Positions 13,096-26,011 of a DNA stretch of 64,000 nucleotides are shown piece by piece (the first letter of the stretch is position 1; every line of letters starts with the position of its first letter). The stretch comes from Nemopilema nomurai (Eukaryota; Cnidaria; Scyphozoa; Rhizostomeae; Rhizostomatidae), in contig ML133471.1 in assembly GCA_003864495.1 (NCBI GenBank), positions 3,780,257 through 3,844,256 of the forward strand. Direction: 5' to 3'. The translations under genes were made by a program, and so were the position numbers. Below the pieces are notes generated by a model. It was given only the letters and a program-made list of their open reading frames with translations, had not been told where the DNA came from and searched no databases.

Positions 13096-14254
13096 CAGGG
13101 GCGGATCCAGACGGTCGCACTGGACACATAGCCTCTCTTGAGGGTAGGGGCCCGCTTCCTCTTTCTTGGCCTGGGCTCTTTAATCAAGGGAGTTTCACGC
13201 GGATTCAGGAACATTTCAGTCGTTTTCTTGATGGGAACGTTACATAAAATCGCTCTTTTAATTGAAACGCGCGAGGAGATTTCCTTGCATAGGAGTTACT
13301 ACCGGATGATTGCCTAAACATTAGCAGCGGAGAGACTGCTCTTCCATTTTACATCCATTAAGATGATTTGTTTCAACATAACATGAGGGCTCTTGCATGA
13401 GATATTGCAAAATCAATAGAAAAAATAGAAATTAGCGAATTTTTGCCAATTTATCCCCCAAGCTTTACATCCTTGAATGTACACCATATTTGGTATTGAA
13501 ATAACAAAGCTTATTAAAGAAATTGTTGGTCATCCATTCCTGTAGTACACGTTTTTTTTATAGAAATCGGTTTATAAGAAACCTAGTACTAGAAACCCTA
13601 AAAGTTTAAGAAACTTTTACAACTAAACCAATATTTTAAAGAAACTTCAAAGAAATAAGATGACTTTCTGAGCCGGAAAATAATACGTCAAAAAATCAAG
13701 CGTTTTTGCTTGATTTAAATTTGCTAACACATTTTTATTTAGAGTAACACAGGATGTTTCGCCAATAGCAATTTTTCCAGCATATGTCCCCAAAATGCAC
13801 TGGTTTTTTAAAATGAAACTAGGACTGAAAACTCCCCAGCGAAATCAGTTTATTTTGACAGCTAACTGTTTTCATGCATCAACTGTTTTGATCACATACA
13901 ACCATGGCAAATTGAGCGGAAGTCGGTAATCTCAAATTGAATACCTCCCTCCTGCGCGTATGGTGACACTTTATTGGGACGCTTTCATCAAACGGCCACT
14001 AGCGGCTACTACTGCCGCAGCATATTTTTAATGACCATGGTGAATATATAGCTGTTTGGAAATCACCCAGCCACCCCTTTGAGTTATGTAATACATACAT
14101 TTAACCCAAAGAGCAATTTCACACGACAAGAAAACCTGTCTGTTTCTCTGTCTATTTTTTCGTACCAAGGGCGTTTCCGGCTTTGATAAAAGGCGTGGTA
14201 TAGAGACACGCCCTTATTGTGCAACCGTCGCATTTTTTTCTGTATCCGCCCCTG
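13096..14254. mobile_element. Non-autonomous hAT-like element
   Basis: Left terminus CAGGGGCGGATCCAGACGGT; right terminus, reverse-complemented, CAGGGGCGGATACAG followed after a small insertion by GACGGTTGCAC. CAGGGGCGGATCCAG-type termini are common in animal hAT-superfamily elements (recollection, not searched). The 1.16-kb interior has no transposase ORF. A clean 8-bp target duplication is not visible, so assignment is tentative. A lone matching end (CTGGATCCGCCCCT) occurs near 23952-23965. Confidence 0.6.
13568..13757 (+). repeat. Dispersed repeat X, copy 1
   Basis: About 190 bp starting CGGTTTATAAGAAACCTAGT and ending with GAGTAACACAGGATGTT. It aligns with 27363-27906, except that the later copy carries two insertions. 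It lies inside the hAT-like element, so it is either part of that element or an insertion in it. Confidence 0.7.
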
Positions 14255-15790
14255 AGATATATTATCAGTATCATGATATTAGGTGAAAAGCACCTTAGAG
14301 AATGATGGATAAGTTCATTCATAGATGGCTTGCTTTGTCTGCGTGTTCTCCGGCCAACAACCAACGATGTCTAGCCTGTGCCGCCTCCATTCTTTGTGCA
14401 GAGAATTAATTTAAGCTTTTTTGCCTCGAGGTGAAAATTTGAAGTAAATTGATGGAAGCGGTAGAGCAAGATGACTTTGTCTGTGGGCCTTAATGTGGGC
14501 ACGAGAATAATTAAATGTGAGGAAGGAGAAACTGCAATTGCTTGCGGGCTTTCATTTAGACCTTCAATTAGAGACAACAGAGTCAAAGCACCAGGGATAA
14601 ATTTGGTCAAATTGCATACAGATCCAAACAGACGTAGAGCGCATTTCATGGCGCAATCAGGTGCACGTTGTCTCAAAAAGAGTTTTCGACTTCTTCCCTT
14701 TAATTATGTAAAGTAAAAACTTTTTGGGGATGCAACGTTACCTATAACCAGGTGCAACGGTAATTCTATGTTATAGATTTTATGCAATGCAAACTGATAT
14801 TAATCGCCATAATTTAAGTTTTAGCAAATAACAGAAGCTGGAGGTGGATGGGAGGGTTTGAAGTATTCCAATTCTCAGTGCTCTAATATCTTACCCCTCC
14901 TTTAATTTTTGTTACTTTATTGGGCTGCAATACAGATTCACTCAACATAGGAATATCTTATCGCCAGCTCTGAATGAAGAGCAGTTTGATCACAGTTTAC
15001 GGATAGAAATGTTCTAACTTTGCTTCCATGTGAGCAGAGCATAAATTCTCAATTGAAAAATCCATTCATCGCTGAGAGAAACAGGCAAAAATAAAGGAAA
15101 TTATGACACTCTTACATCTCTTCCTTTTAACATAAAACGTTGGTTTACACAAAGTCTTATAAATAAGCAATAACAAACCTTGTTATGCCATCGTTTGATC
15201 AAGGTATTAATAAAGTTTTACAGAAAATTCCAGCTTTTCGACAATCGCATTCTAATACGGAGAGTATAAATAGAACAAATATGATGTTGAATCCTCGTTT
15301 GCTTTATCTTCCTTCGGCTTCTTCTTCTTCTTCTTCACTGTGACAAACTATACTTACTATATTGCCCTATTGGCAAATGTAAAAATACATCTATATGACT
15401 AACTTGATCGAGAGGACCAAAACGATTTCATTTTCTAGAATATACACTAAGACGCCTTAGTCAAATTATTTGGCTATTGATTACAAAGATTGTTATTCTC
15501 TACCATAAAGCCCTCGATTCTTCTGTCTGTGGTATGTAGAACGTGGCAGCTCTAAGTTGTTATTTGGTAAGAACAATCGTACCATGTGCAGGAGAGCAAT
15601 TGTAATATTTTTCTTTAGAACTATAGATTAAAAGGAATGTGGGGCTAGTATTGATACACCTGGGAGAGCTTTTGTACATTGGCTAGAAAGGTTCATACAA
15701 CATAATTTACAAGTAGATTATTGTCCAAGTATTCTGCACGTCCATTGCCTGGGAAATTTTCCAGCTGACCACCTTAATGGGCTCATCACC

Positions 15791-18700
15791 TTAACACACA
15801 TGACAGGTTTTGCGGCAAATGTGGCGCATCTTCTTCCCATTACTCGAGTCTTCGAAACAATGAACGCGAAACCTTTTGCAAAAAATCTTGGAGAAGTCTT
15901 TGCAAGCTGTGAGAAGGAAAGCAATGAAGTAATGGTCAGATAGTAATGCGGATTTTATCATATACCAGATATGATTATTGGAATATAGAAATGATGAAAT
16001 AATGAAATATTAACCTGATTTGAATGTTGAAAACTCGAAAAAAATTTGAGGCTAAATAAAGTTAACTTTCTAAAATTAATAGAGAAAACATGACTGAGGG
16101 GTGTATGCATTAACTTCGTAACACCCCGCCCCCGACAATCAGATAATTTACTGTAATGTTTTGAAGGTTGTGTCAACGTCAAATAGACTCTACCCCTTAA
16201 TGAGTGTTATTATAAGTTTACATCAATTACCTCGCTTCTTTTTCATTGGCTTTTCTAGCCCTTGTTTTTTGATACCTAAAAAGTTGTAAAGACGTACCCA
16301 TTTAATGCTGCGAGCGACGTAAAATAAAAGTAATATTTTAGACGTCAAGGCGAAGCTAGATGAAGAAATGTAGATGGAAGTAACCATTTTGCTGGTCACA
16401 AGTACTCTCAGCCTTGCTCATATCTTTGCAAGTTATTTAAGTGAAATATTCATTGTCAATATAGTCCTCTGAGAGCTTAAAAGCCTGGCTAAATAGAAAA
16501 AGTGTTTAAGTTAGGATCTAAGGTAAAGAGTTTACAATTTTACTAAGTTTCTCTGTGCATGTAGAGTTGGTTTGTTTCAGCAGTTAGAATGCAACTTGCA
16601 AATAAAATTGTGTTTTCAATACGATATATAGCGCTCTTATTAGCCTTTATAATTACATTATAAAGCTAAAATTCTTGCTGTAGTTTATCGAGTAATCTAA
16701 TACGATTAAATCAAATCCAATCTTGGCTTGGCTTTCCAAAAACTTGCATTAAATAGATCAAAGAGAAGTTGACCCCGACATGGTACTTGCAGATGTTTTT
16801 AGCTTCGGGGATTTTTGTCAAATGAAGTATTCGACAATGAACCACATGTTCAAATACACAACTAAAAACACCCAGCAATCTTGGGATTATATGTTGCTTA
16901 CGGTTTTGTACAGCAATGGATAAAACGCTGGCTTTGAAAAAGCTTTTTTGGATTTTAGCCAACGAGGGCTTCTGCGAGCAGAATCGATTCTGATTTATTA
17001 CTGGAACATAGGAGGTCAGATTCACCAATATAATAGTAAAAAAGTTATAATTTCATGTTGTTGCCTAACAGACTGGAAATTGGCCAAACTGTTTTAATAC
17101 TTACTTATGAATGATTTGAGTTATTTAGGAAATCAAATAAAAGCGCAACTTACCGCAAAGGCCACAGTATTTTCTGCAATGGATCCTCATTGCCTTCAGT
17201 ACTTTGCAAAGATCATACGCTGCGTATTTTTTTGCTATTGACTTGCAAGAACGGGTACTAAGTTTGTCGAAACAACCTCCTGCAAAAGTTATTTTATAGA
17301 TTTCCTTAATATATAATAGGTAATAAAAGTATGGGCCTTTCAGCCATATTATTGCCCAAATTTCCAATTCCTGGCTATTGTTCTCCTAGCTAATTACTAG
17401 CCCTCAGTCAGATAATCCTTTAGGCAATTGAAAAAAATAAATTTTTCGTAAACTTACTTCCATATACTGGTGTTATCGTAGTTTTTGGTGATGTTGTTGT
17501 TTTCTCTTCTGCTTCCATTATTTGGTCTGAATAACAGATTGCATTTCTTTCACTCAAATTGTATTTGAATCTCTAATTCAAAAAAACTTCTAGTCAGAAG
17601 GAATAATAAGTGATGAAAGTCTATTGAGCTTTCTTGTAATGTCTGTTTACTGCCTGTTTCTGAATTAGTTCACGTGTACAAAAAAAATAATAAGGAATGT
17701 AAGTTACTTGGGCAGACAAATTTTACATACTATTGATTTCTGTAGTAGTACTGGCCACAGTTGGCGTGGAACTTGCTTTTGGGGTGGTCTCTGTTCTACC
17801 AGCTTTTGTAACTGCAATGGAAAGATTGTCATTAAAGCTGCAACATGTTTGGCCTCTCACTACGGTATTCATTGTTCGTTTCAATTTGGCAAGTTTGAAA
17901 ATAAGAAAGGGCATAAATATCCACGAGAAGAATATAATCAATAAAACCTTTCGAATTTAAGGCGTGTATCGAATTATGGCTTAAGAATTTGGTGTACTTT
18001 AAGGCTTTGAACAATGGGCAAGCTAGGCATTCCATACAGATTTCGAGAGATGGCCAATTTGATATCGAGTCGATTACATTGAAACTAACAATTCAACGCA
18101 GAGTTCTGGTGTGGAGTAAAAGATATCTAAACATTGCAGATAGTAAGAGCTAAATTTTATTACAATCAACAGGCAACCCTTACCTTTACTTGTTACATTG
18201 TTGTTTTGCCTAAGTTTTCTTGTGAATGCAGTTGTTGGAAGTTGGCTTGTAGTCTGTGCAACTTTTGATGCATTCGTTGTGATTTCGGGAATTCTGGAGG
18301 ACGCCTCTGAAGGGCCTTTGCAAGAAGAAGTGAAAATATCAATTAGGATTTATTTGGCACAAGAGATTGTTATTTTTTGATAACGCTATTAAATCGGTTT
18401 GTATTTTTTGTGCTACTTTCTAGCCCTATGTGCCAGTCTGAAGAAAGTTTGCTGGCCATACTCTTCTGGTTTCAAGTGAATAGCACAAGCAAAAATGGTT
18501 GAAGAGAAGCTAGAAGCTACCTGGAATGCGATTATTGAGTCTTTGGCTCGAATCACTTACGGGCATTTTTCGATATCCCGACAGGGTGATTGTTTCTACG
18601 CTGGTAAGAGCAGAGGTACCCATGTTTGGTACTTATATTTTGTACTTATATTTGGTACTTACGTGTGTCAACCGATTCTGGCAATTGTGATGACGTAGTC

Positions 18701-21700
18701 AGCTCCAGTGCATTTTCTTCCATTGACTCAGTATTTTTTAACTTTGTGACGACTGTTGTTGGCAGAAGTGATGGTGTTGCACTTGTGCCCGAGTCTGAAT
18801 CTTCTCGTGCTTTTTTACCTAATTAAAATCATTCTGCATTATGAAGATATTGTACCAGCTAGAATGACTGTATTCTTTGTGTTCACCTTAAGAAAATACA
18901 ATTGCCGTAAGGCAGTTTCTTCTAACAACTCTTCTAAACGTTGGTTTTCATTAGCAAACCCAATGGAAGCCATCAATAAGAATTATACTTTAATGGGCTT
19001 ATATTAAAATTCAGACTTTAATAAGTGCAGAAGAAGACCCCCATACACGTCGAACGTTTAACCTGCTTTTTATTTCAAATCACTGTACACCCAATCAAAA
19101 GACTGCGTGTACAAATTAAAGATGGCCGCAAGTCCTCACTCTCTAATTCTCTGGATTTACTACTGGTCTATCGGCTCTTGCCTTGCTTACCATTGATAGC
19201 CGCACTTTTGAAATCAGCTGAGTTCTCCGCCAAGGTCTCATCTGAGTCAACTCTTGCTTCTACAGAAACGAAAAATGGGTCACTGCATGATTATTTGTTT
19301 CAGTACTTAATATCACACGATGTTGAATCGAAAAGAAAGACGAATTGTTTTACAGTAAATCAGCGGTTATTTGAGGGAGTACAATTCATGTCTGTGTCAT
19401 TATTTCTGTTCTTAATCTTGGAAGCGCAACTGGTAAGAATGATAAATGCACGGTGGATTTTACAACCAGCTAATCAGGGTTTTCCCTTCCTTTCAATATC
19501 TGTGCTGATAGTTTTACCAGTCATTAATATTCGTGACAGGGAGTTTTTGTCCATTTTTGTAAATACAGGATGTGGGCCAAATCAAGCCTTCTGGGGAGTG
19601 AAACTCGTTGATTCTGAAGATAAAAGTCAATCTCAGTCTTAACTTTTGTCAAATTTTTGTCAATAGCTTAAAGTACCATGAAAATCCTCTGTGTTAATCC
19701 AGGAATATAAAAGCTATTTTTGGAAAATCTACATGAAGCTCTTTTGAAGCAGAACTGGTGATCAAAACTTGATTTCCTGCAAACATACTTGAAAGCAAGG
19801 AAACTCAGCCTATTCAATCAATGTCGCTACGAATGTCGTTGAATTGTCGTTTTGAGATTTGCTACCAGACATTACGTATGCTGGAGTGCATCTGGCAGCC
19901 AAAAAGGCAGTCGAATGGTGTTGTTTTGGAGGACAGCAGCCATTATTGATAAATATTAACATCATTCCTTCAAATATTTGATAATGACATCCGGTATGGC
20001 TACATCTGACGTAGACATACCAATTCCCCAACGCTCATGCATGTCACCATGATTTGGGTGTGTATGACTCATAAAGTTGTTCGTCGTCGGTCTGTGAATT
20101 ATTTCTGAAATGTCAAATGAGCAGTGTCGCGGGCTCCCTTGGCAATAGTCTAATAGTTAGCTCTCATGCGTGCTCGGAACAAATGATATTCTTTACTTTT
20201 TAATAGACTTCTATTAGAATAATGAAGTCAGTTTCTACTACCCTAATCATACTACCCGAGAACTGTTTTGGCATCTGCATTTCCTCTATCAAATGATGAT
20301 ACTGAAAAGAGGGCTGGCTGAATCCATGAAATATTGGGGGAAATACTCACAACCTTTCAAATAAATCAAACAGCTGTCGACTTTGAACGCATAAAGACAG
20401 GGAATGTCCTTGTTTGACTTCACTAGTGACTTATTCACTCATTCCCATAAACAGTGGCACTCGTCTTCTAGCTCTCGCGAGAAGTCATTCGTATTCATAA
20501 ATAATATGATTACACCACAACAAGCCTCCACTCAGAAGCACTCAGAAGGCAAGATAGTCTGCTTATTGATCGAGTCGTTTCTTTGGGAGTCGTTTTGGTT
20601 TTGACGATTTAACTTGACGGCCGTATTTGACGCCTTTGGCAACGATGCCTTGGGGTTTATGATCAGTAATTCCGGTGATGTACGGTGATACTTTGGTGAG
20701 GTTGTTTTTCAACTGAGACGAAGTCAGGAACTATTTGTCTTCGATGAGGGGAACACTTGAAAGGCAACCCAGGAATTGCTCAGGAAGGGGGAATGTATTA
20801 GTGTAATAACGCTTCTCAATACAATTTCTAAGGAGGACACTAATAACATAGTAAGTTAGTAATAATAATAGTAAGTTAGTCACAAAACAGCGCCATATGG
20901 CTCTTCTCTTGATAGAAAGAACACCGTGAAAACCTTGATTATGGCCACGCATGACGGTAAACCGTTTATGACATGAAGTGACGTTTTCTATGTTTAGGTT
21001 AAGTGGCTATAAACCAGCGTTGTCACTCTCACTGTCCGCCTGCTGACGTCGACTGTGCCTTAAAGTAATCTACAGGTCAGGGACCCATCTGTGACAAATA
21101 AAATTGTACCTTCTATGGATCAAATCTTTCCTCACTGGACTGTTGTTAAAAGAGACAGAAAACGATCGATTCTTGTCAGGTTTTAGTCAAAGCTTCTAAG
21201 GGAGTGCCTGCTTTTATTTGTGTGAATACGAATGAATAGTTATAACTGCATTTGAAATAATCCCACATGTAGTTCTGATTCAAATAATCATCGTTTTAAA
21301 TAAGAAACAGAAACGGTAAGCTCAATTATTTGAAAGTTAAAAAACAGGACGATATGAATTTAAATGCTAGGTCCCTATCACTTAAGAAAGTTCAGTCATT
21401 GAATCTTACAGTACATTATAAAGCTACACAAAATTGGCAAATGGATTGATTCCAATCTAAACAAACCGTACATATTCAAGAAGTTTCCATTCAAAAGTTT
21501 CTCTTGTTTCAAACTTCTGAAGAGGTGGTCTTGCTGTCATTAGACCATAAGGTCACACAAAGTTCGTTCTCAAACTGTACTATCGTCTGTTGTAATTTGA
21601 AATAACATTCTATGTCCATTAGCTCCTTTGAAACATACATAATACAAAGTAAGATAAATTTCATTTTAGGCTATGGCTACTAAACTGAGAAGCTGGGTTG

Positions 21701-21982
21701 ATGATATGCTATAAGCATTTTTATGATCTCTAATTTATGAAAGTTCTCGTACAATGAAATCTAAGCAGCCTCTGAACACATTCAAAATTGAAAATCAACA
21801 AAAAACCAAAAAACTGATCCCGAGCCTAGTTTGTGAGAAAAGAATGAGTTTACTCGAGTAATCAGAACAAAGTTTTACTTACTATTCTTGATAAGCTGCT
21901 GTCCGAGAGACCCACAGTTGACGAAGATGTTGCAGAATAAAACCACACACAAAAACCACCCGATCGTTACTTGTGAGGACAT
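15791..21982 (-). CDS. Secreted Ser/Thr-rich protein with two C-terminal ShKT domains
   Basis: Eight exons on the minus strand: 21982-21883, 19259-19191, 18818-18663, 18315-18190, 17811-17731, 17526-17458, 17279-17154 and 15906-15791. Every internal junction is phase 1 and has GT-AG ends. Together they give 281 codons (280 aa). Exon 1 encodes a signal peptide (hydrophobic core after TIGWF). Exons 2-6 encode a Thr/Ser/Pro-rich linker with runs such as TTTSPKTTITP, likely O-glycosylated. Exon 7 is a ShKT domain with six Cys spaced x8, x12, x9, x3, x2. Exon 8 is a second, spaced x7, x6, x13, x3, x2, with the stop straight after the last Cys. ShKT domains occur in cnidarian channel-blocking peptides but also in many non-toxic secreted, mucin-like and protease-associated proteins. 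The long glycosylatable linker favours the latter. Further small exons in the 2.6-kb first intron cannot be excluded. Confidence 0.82.
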
Positions 21983-22072
21983 TTTGAGTCTGTCGTTTCG
22001 AGTGTTCCTACTTTCAGGGTTCTTCAGTCTCTATACCAGCTTGCTTCTGACATGTATCTCAGCGTGGAAGTC

Positions 22073-22079
22073 TTTTATA
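22073..22079 (-). promoter_or_regulatory. TATA box of ShKT gene
   Basis: TATAAAA on the minus strand, 91 nt upstream of the signal-peptide ATG at 21982. Sequence, strand and spacing suit a core promoter. Confidence 0.6.
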
Positions 22080-22514
22080 GACGGCTTTGCTGGCCAACGC
22101 GTGACCTATTTGGTGTTGCTAAAGGGAACGGAAATGATCGTGTGACTGTCACAATGTTGTTCCTATGTAACCTTCCATGCCGTCGTGATTTGGATTTGAG
22201 GTGGATTTGCTGACAATTCCATTGCGACCCTTTCTGTTTATCGATCAAGTATGCTCGCAATTCTACTGTTACTGATTTGGCTCTCAGATCCGAATGAGCC
22301 TATAATCGAATGGTCCAAATTGAATTATGTTACTAATGATGCACACCCTTAGTTGAAAGGTGTTTTGTTCTTTACTTGCTTCCAAGTAAACAAAGTTTGG
22401 TTTGAAATGTTCAACAATAGAAGAAATTTTCAATGTGTTTGTAGCAAAGGATCGCTAAAGTTTGGTATAAATGATCTCTTTGGACTGAAAAACCTTCAGT
22501 TTTATAGAGAGACC

Positions 22515-22625
22515 AGCTGTAATAGACGCGCGAAATTCTTAAAAGCAGAAAATAGCAGCGTTAAGGATAAACGCGCGAATAAACGGATAAGCTGTAATAG
22601 ACGCGCGAAATTCTTAAAGCAGAAA
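22515..22625 (+). repeat. Short direct repeat pair
   Basis: AGCTGTAATAGACGCGCGAA followed by ATTCTTAAA occurs at 22515 and again at 22590, with a related ACGCGCGAATAAACG between them. The unit is about 36 bp with a 75-bp offset. Confidence 0.7.
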
Positions 22626-24549
22626 TGCGTAAGATAGTCAAGAACTACTTGCAAACAAGTTGATGCTGAGATATTTTAACACTTGAATTTTTGAGAACTT
22701 ATTTATCATTGACAAAAGGTCTCCTGAAACTTCCCAGTCTTTGAACTAATTCTCCTTCCCCCACTGAACCCCAATTAGCTTTCACTGTTCTAGATTGAGG
22801 AGCGTTTCCATTTTTTTGCCTCGTATCCCACTGGTTAAGATCAGCCTGGATGTTTAGGACAATAATAATCAGCCCATCTGCGTCTAGAGTCATTGGCGTT
22901 TGTAGAGCTTGATTCACTTAAGTGTTACTACGTCAGTAGTCTGGCGTATCACAAGAATCCATCAGAAAGGTATTTAAAGAGGCTGCTTTTTTCAAAACAT
23001 TTTTGCTATTAAGCTTAAAGGAATTACTATCGTAGCTTTTCCCACTGAAGTTGATGACTGACAACGAAGAGAAGAAACATGAACACGAGTCTGTGTCGGC
23101 TGTGGTCAATTCAGCATTTTGTGAAGCATACTCACAGGAACCAGCAAGTCTTTATTGTCACTTTTTCGGCCCTCCCATCTAATGCGCATTTGGCATGCTC
23201 TTTGTTTGGTGTAAATGTTTTGAAATTTATAAGATGGTATGATCAACTGGACGTGGAAAATGAACACTTGTAGTCACATACTAATTGTCTATATAACAGT
23301 TACAGCGTTTTGTCTATATAAGTTCTTGTTACAGCGAATAACCTACAGGCTCATATGATTAATGACAACATGGCCAGTCAAGAAGGACAAGGATAAGAGT
23401 CATGATCAGCAAAGAGTTTTTCAAAAAGGATACCTAAGTGAATTCATAATGCATCATTTTCTCACCATTTCCTCCGTCTTACTTAAATTTTGTCATTTTC
23501 TAAATCAAGAATAAATTTCTAATGAGAATGGAGTTTTCATTGATATTTAGGGATGACTGTAGAAAAGAGTAACATAGCCGGATTAAAGGGGCACCTTAGG
23601 ACATTTGCCCTCCCTTCGCTATATGTATGCTGGTCTGGATTAAATGATTTCTCTTGAAGGCAAAAAAGCCCATGTCAATGAAAGATCTTAGCTCGAGCCA
23701 CAGGTTTTCGATCGCTTTGTCTAGAAAAACACATTTTTAACTTGCAAATTTTCAGTTAAAAGAGGACACTTTTAAGATACATTTAGTTGTGTTCTGGCTT
23801 TATAGTATTGCTTTGATGCAATATATTCGTAATAGCTATCATAGAACGCTAATAGGAGACCTTTCTATCAAGAGTAAGATTCAGAGTGCTGTATTTAGTC
23901 TACACTCGTCATCAATTTCTAAAAAAATTTTGATACCTCTTCGAACTTTCTCTGGATCCGCCCCTTACCGTGACTCAGCCAACTTGTCTACACCAGTGCA
24001 CCCCAATTATAGAATTACCTATTGCCAGCTCACAGAGCACCGTGGCTTAGCCTTTACGTCTATTAAGAATTCTATTACCACGTTAGTAAATCTTCAAGGC
24101 AGTGCAACGTCGGCCATCGCGTTACCTATTGCAACACTTCTTAGTAGCTAATTTAAATCTGTTCTAGACCGAATGGCACGTATAGATGGATTTAATAAAG
24201 CTAATTTTTTTTAAAGAAATGTTTTCCAACTTCCTAAAAGGCGTGGCTTCAGAAAATTTCTGGAGTTCAGCCCCCCCTATTTTCAAACGGCTACGCGGTC
24301 CCTGTTATAGACAGCGTGATCTCTTGAGCTTTTCAAAAGTAAAGTCAAATCATTTTCTAGGGTTGTGGCTATACTTGGAAGTTCTTTTAAATTTTCTGGG
24401 AAAAGTGTTTATGGGCAGCAGTAGGAAAGCTTAAGTGAAATATTGTTCTTTTGCCTGCTATAATGCTTAATCTTTGATCAAACAATGCTTGGCTATAGCT
24501 TCTTAACAATACTGCCTTTTTACCTAAGTTTTAAAAGAGCTTTACCTAC

Positions 24550-24824
24550 AATGCCCGCCAAAAGTAGTTGGAACACCGAGATTGTACTCGTAATAAATGT
24601 ATATTTTTCAGTTCATTTCCCTATTTCAAGCAGACAGAGCCCCCTCCCCCCTTAAATATTGTTGTGAAGGTGGTTGAACATGTCGCTAAACATGGGTTAC
24701 ACAATTTGCGCTCCAACATACATTTGTTGTCATTTGCCAGTCGGAATCCAACATTGTATATGGGGGAGGGGGGACGTTTAGTAGGAAAGATGATTGGACT
24801 GTTCCAACACTTTTAGCGGGCATT
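24550..24824. mobile_element. MITE with AATGCCCGC terminal inverted repeats
   Basis: Left end AATGCCCGCCAAAAGTAGTT then GGAAC; right end, reverse-complemented, AATGCCCGCTAAAAGTGTTG then GAAC. That is about 24 bp with three mismatches. The 275-bp element has no coding capacity. Inside are a CCCCTCCCCCC run and, near the other end, a GGGGGAGGGGGG run, which also pair. Confidence 0.75.
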
Positions 24825-26011
24825 ATCTCTTTGCATTCTTTCTGTGTATGAAAGACTGACATGTAAAGTTTGACTATTCTAGGGTTTTTGGGGGCGTGCA
24901 TTCCAATGGAATTAAAATCGAAAGTGTACGACAAACGTGTGACGTCATAATCGGTATATGTTCAATGTTCCGTCTTGTTTTCTTGGCAATTACTGTTGAT
25001 TGCCGGGAAAACAAGTATATTTTGAAACAGGGAAGGTAAAAGCTTGTTTTCAACAATGGCTAGTACAACAAATGTCAACAGTATGCTCTTATACAGCGGC
25101 CATTACAGCATGCATCGCATTGACAACCGTGCCTCGATAGAACTTTGACTAGACCAGCATAAAAAGTTGAATTGAATTGAAGTGTCATTTTTTCAACGTT
25201 CAACGGTTGGAAAACTTATAAGTTTCGATGAAATATAAAGCAGTTTAGATACAAATCTTCCAGGTAAACAGTTAGATAGGTGTGCATCACGATATATGAT
25301 GTTGCAGGAAATTTCTTTGAACAATAATAGAATAGAAGCTGCATATTTTCATGATTTCTCCACGCTCAACGCTTTTCTGATAGTAACATATTGAATGATC
25401 TCATTGAACTTTCAAAGTGCCGTTGGACGTGAAATTTTTCCTTGTATCTTGGCATAAGAAAGGAAAAGCCGAGAAATAGGTTATTCACAATGTTGATTAA
25501 ACTACTGCACACTCCTGCATGACATTTTCAAAATAGCAAGTTAAAGGAAAGTCCTGCTGTGGATAATTCTCCAAAATTTTTCCAACCGTTACTCGTTAGT
25601 TGAATGACAACGAAAACGAGCAGCATCAACAACAATAGTGCAAGTGCAGTCAGATCTTCAAATATTTCAGAAAATATCCCATTCCCCCTCTTTATTTTTG
25701 TTGTGCCGAGAACTTAAGTCCATTCAACCCATTCTGCTGATGCCCTTTTTCTTGATTTTTTATTCAAATCTGATTGAATTTAAATTAAACTTTCCTTTTT
25801 TCCATTAGTACATGAAAATTACCGGGCTGATACTGAGGGCCGTTCTTTGTCAAAATGCAAATGGAGAAAACCCATCCCAGCATTGGTCACTCATTTTCCC
25901 CCAAAACAAAATAAGATAAATCAAGTTCTGTGAGGAAGAATTTAGATTGTTTGGTGGTGTCATGGGAGTAGCCTTTATCTATGCTAAACATTCTCATGGC
26001 ATACATTGCCA

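Larger units (their letters stand above)
10125..15790. other. Intergenic stretch dominated by small repeats
   Basis: No gene was found in this 5.7-kb stretch. It holds an inverted-repeat MITE (12128-12594), a longer hAT-like element (13096-14254) and a short CTT microsatellite near 15313-15337. The ORFs of 60-100 codons here show no domains or plausible splice structure. Confidence 0.5.

Noticed and set aside
20564..20708. 48-codon basic minus-strand frame (KYGRQVKSSKPKRLPKKRL)
   Set aside because: No start codon, no usable acceptor in the right phase, and it lies in the first intron of the ShKT gene.
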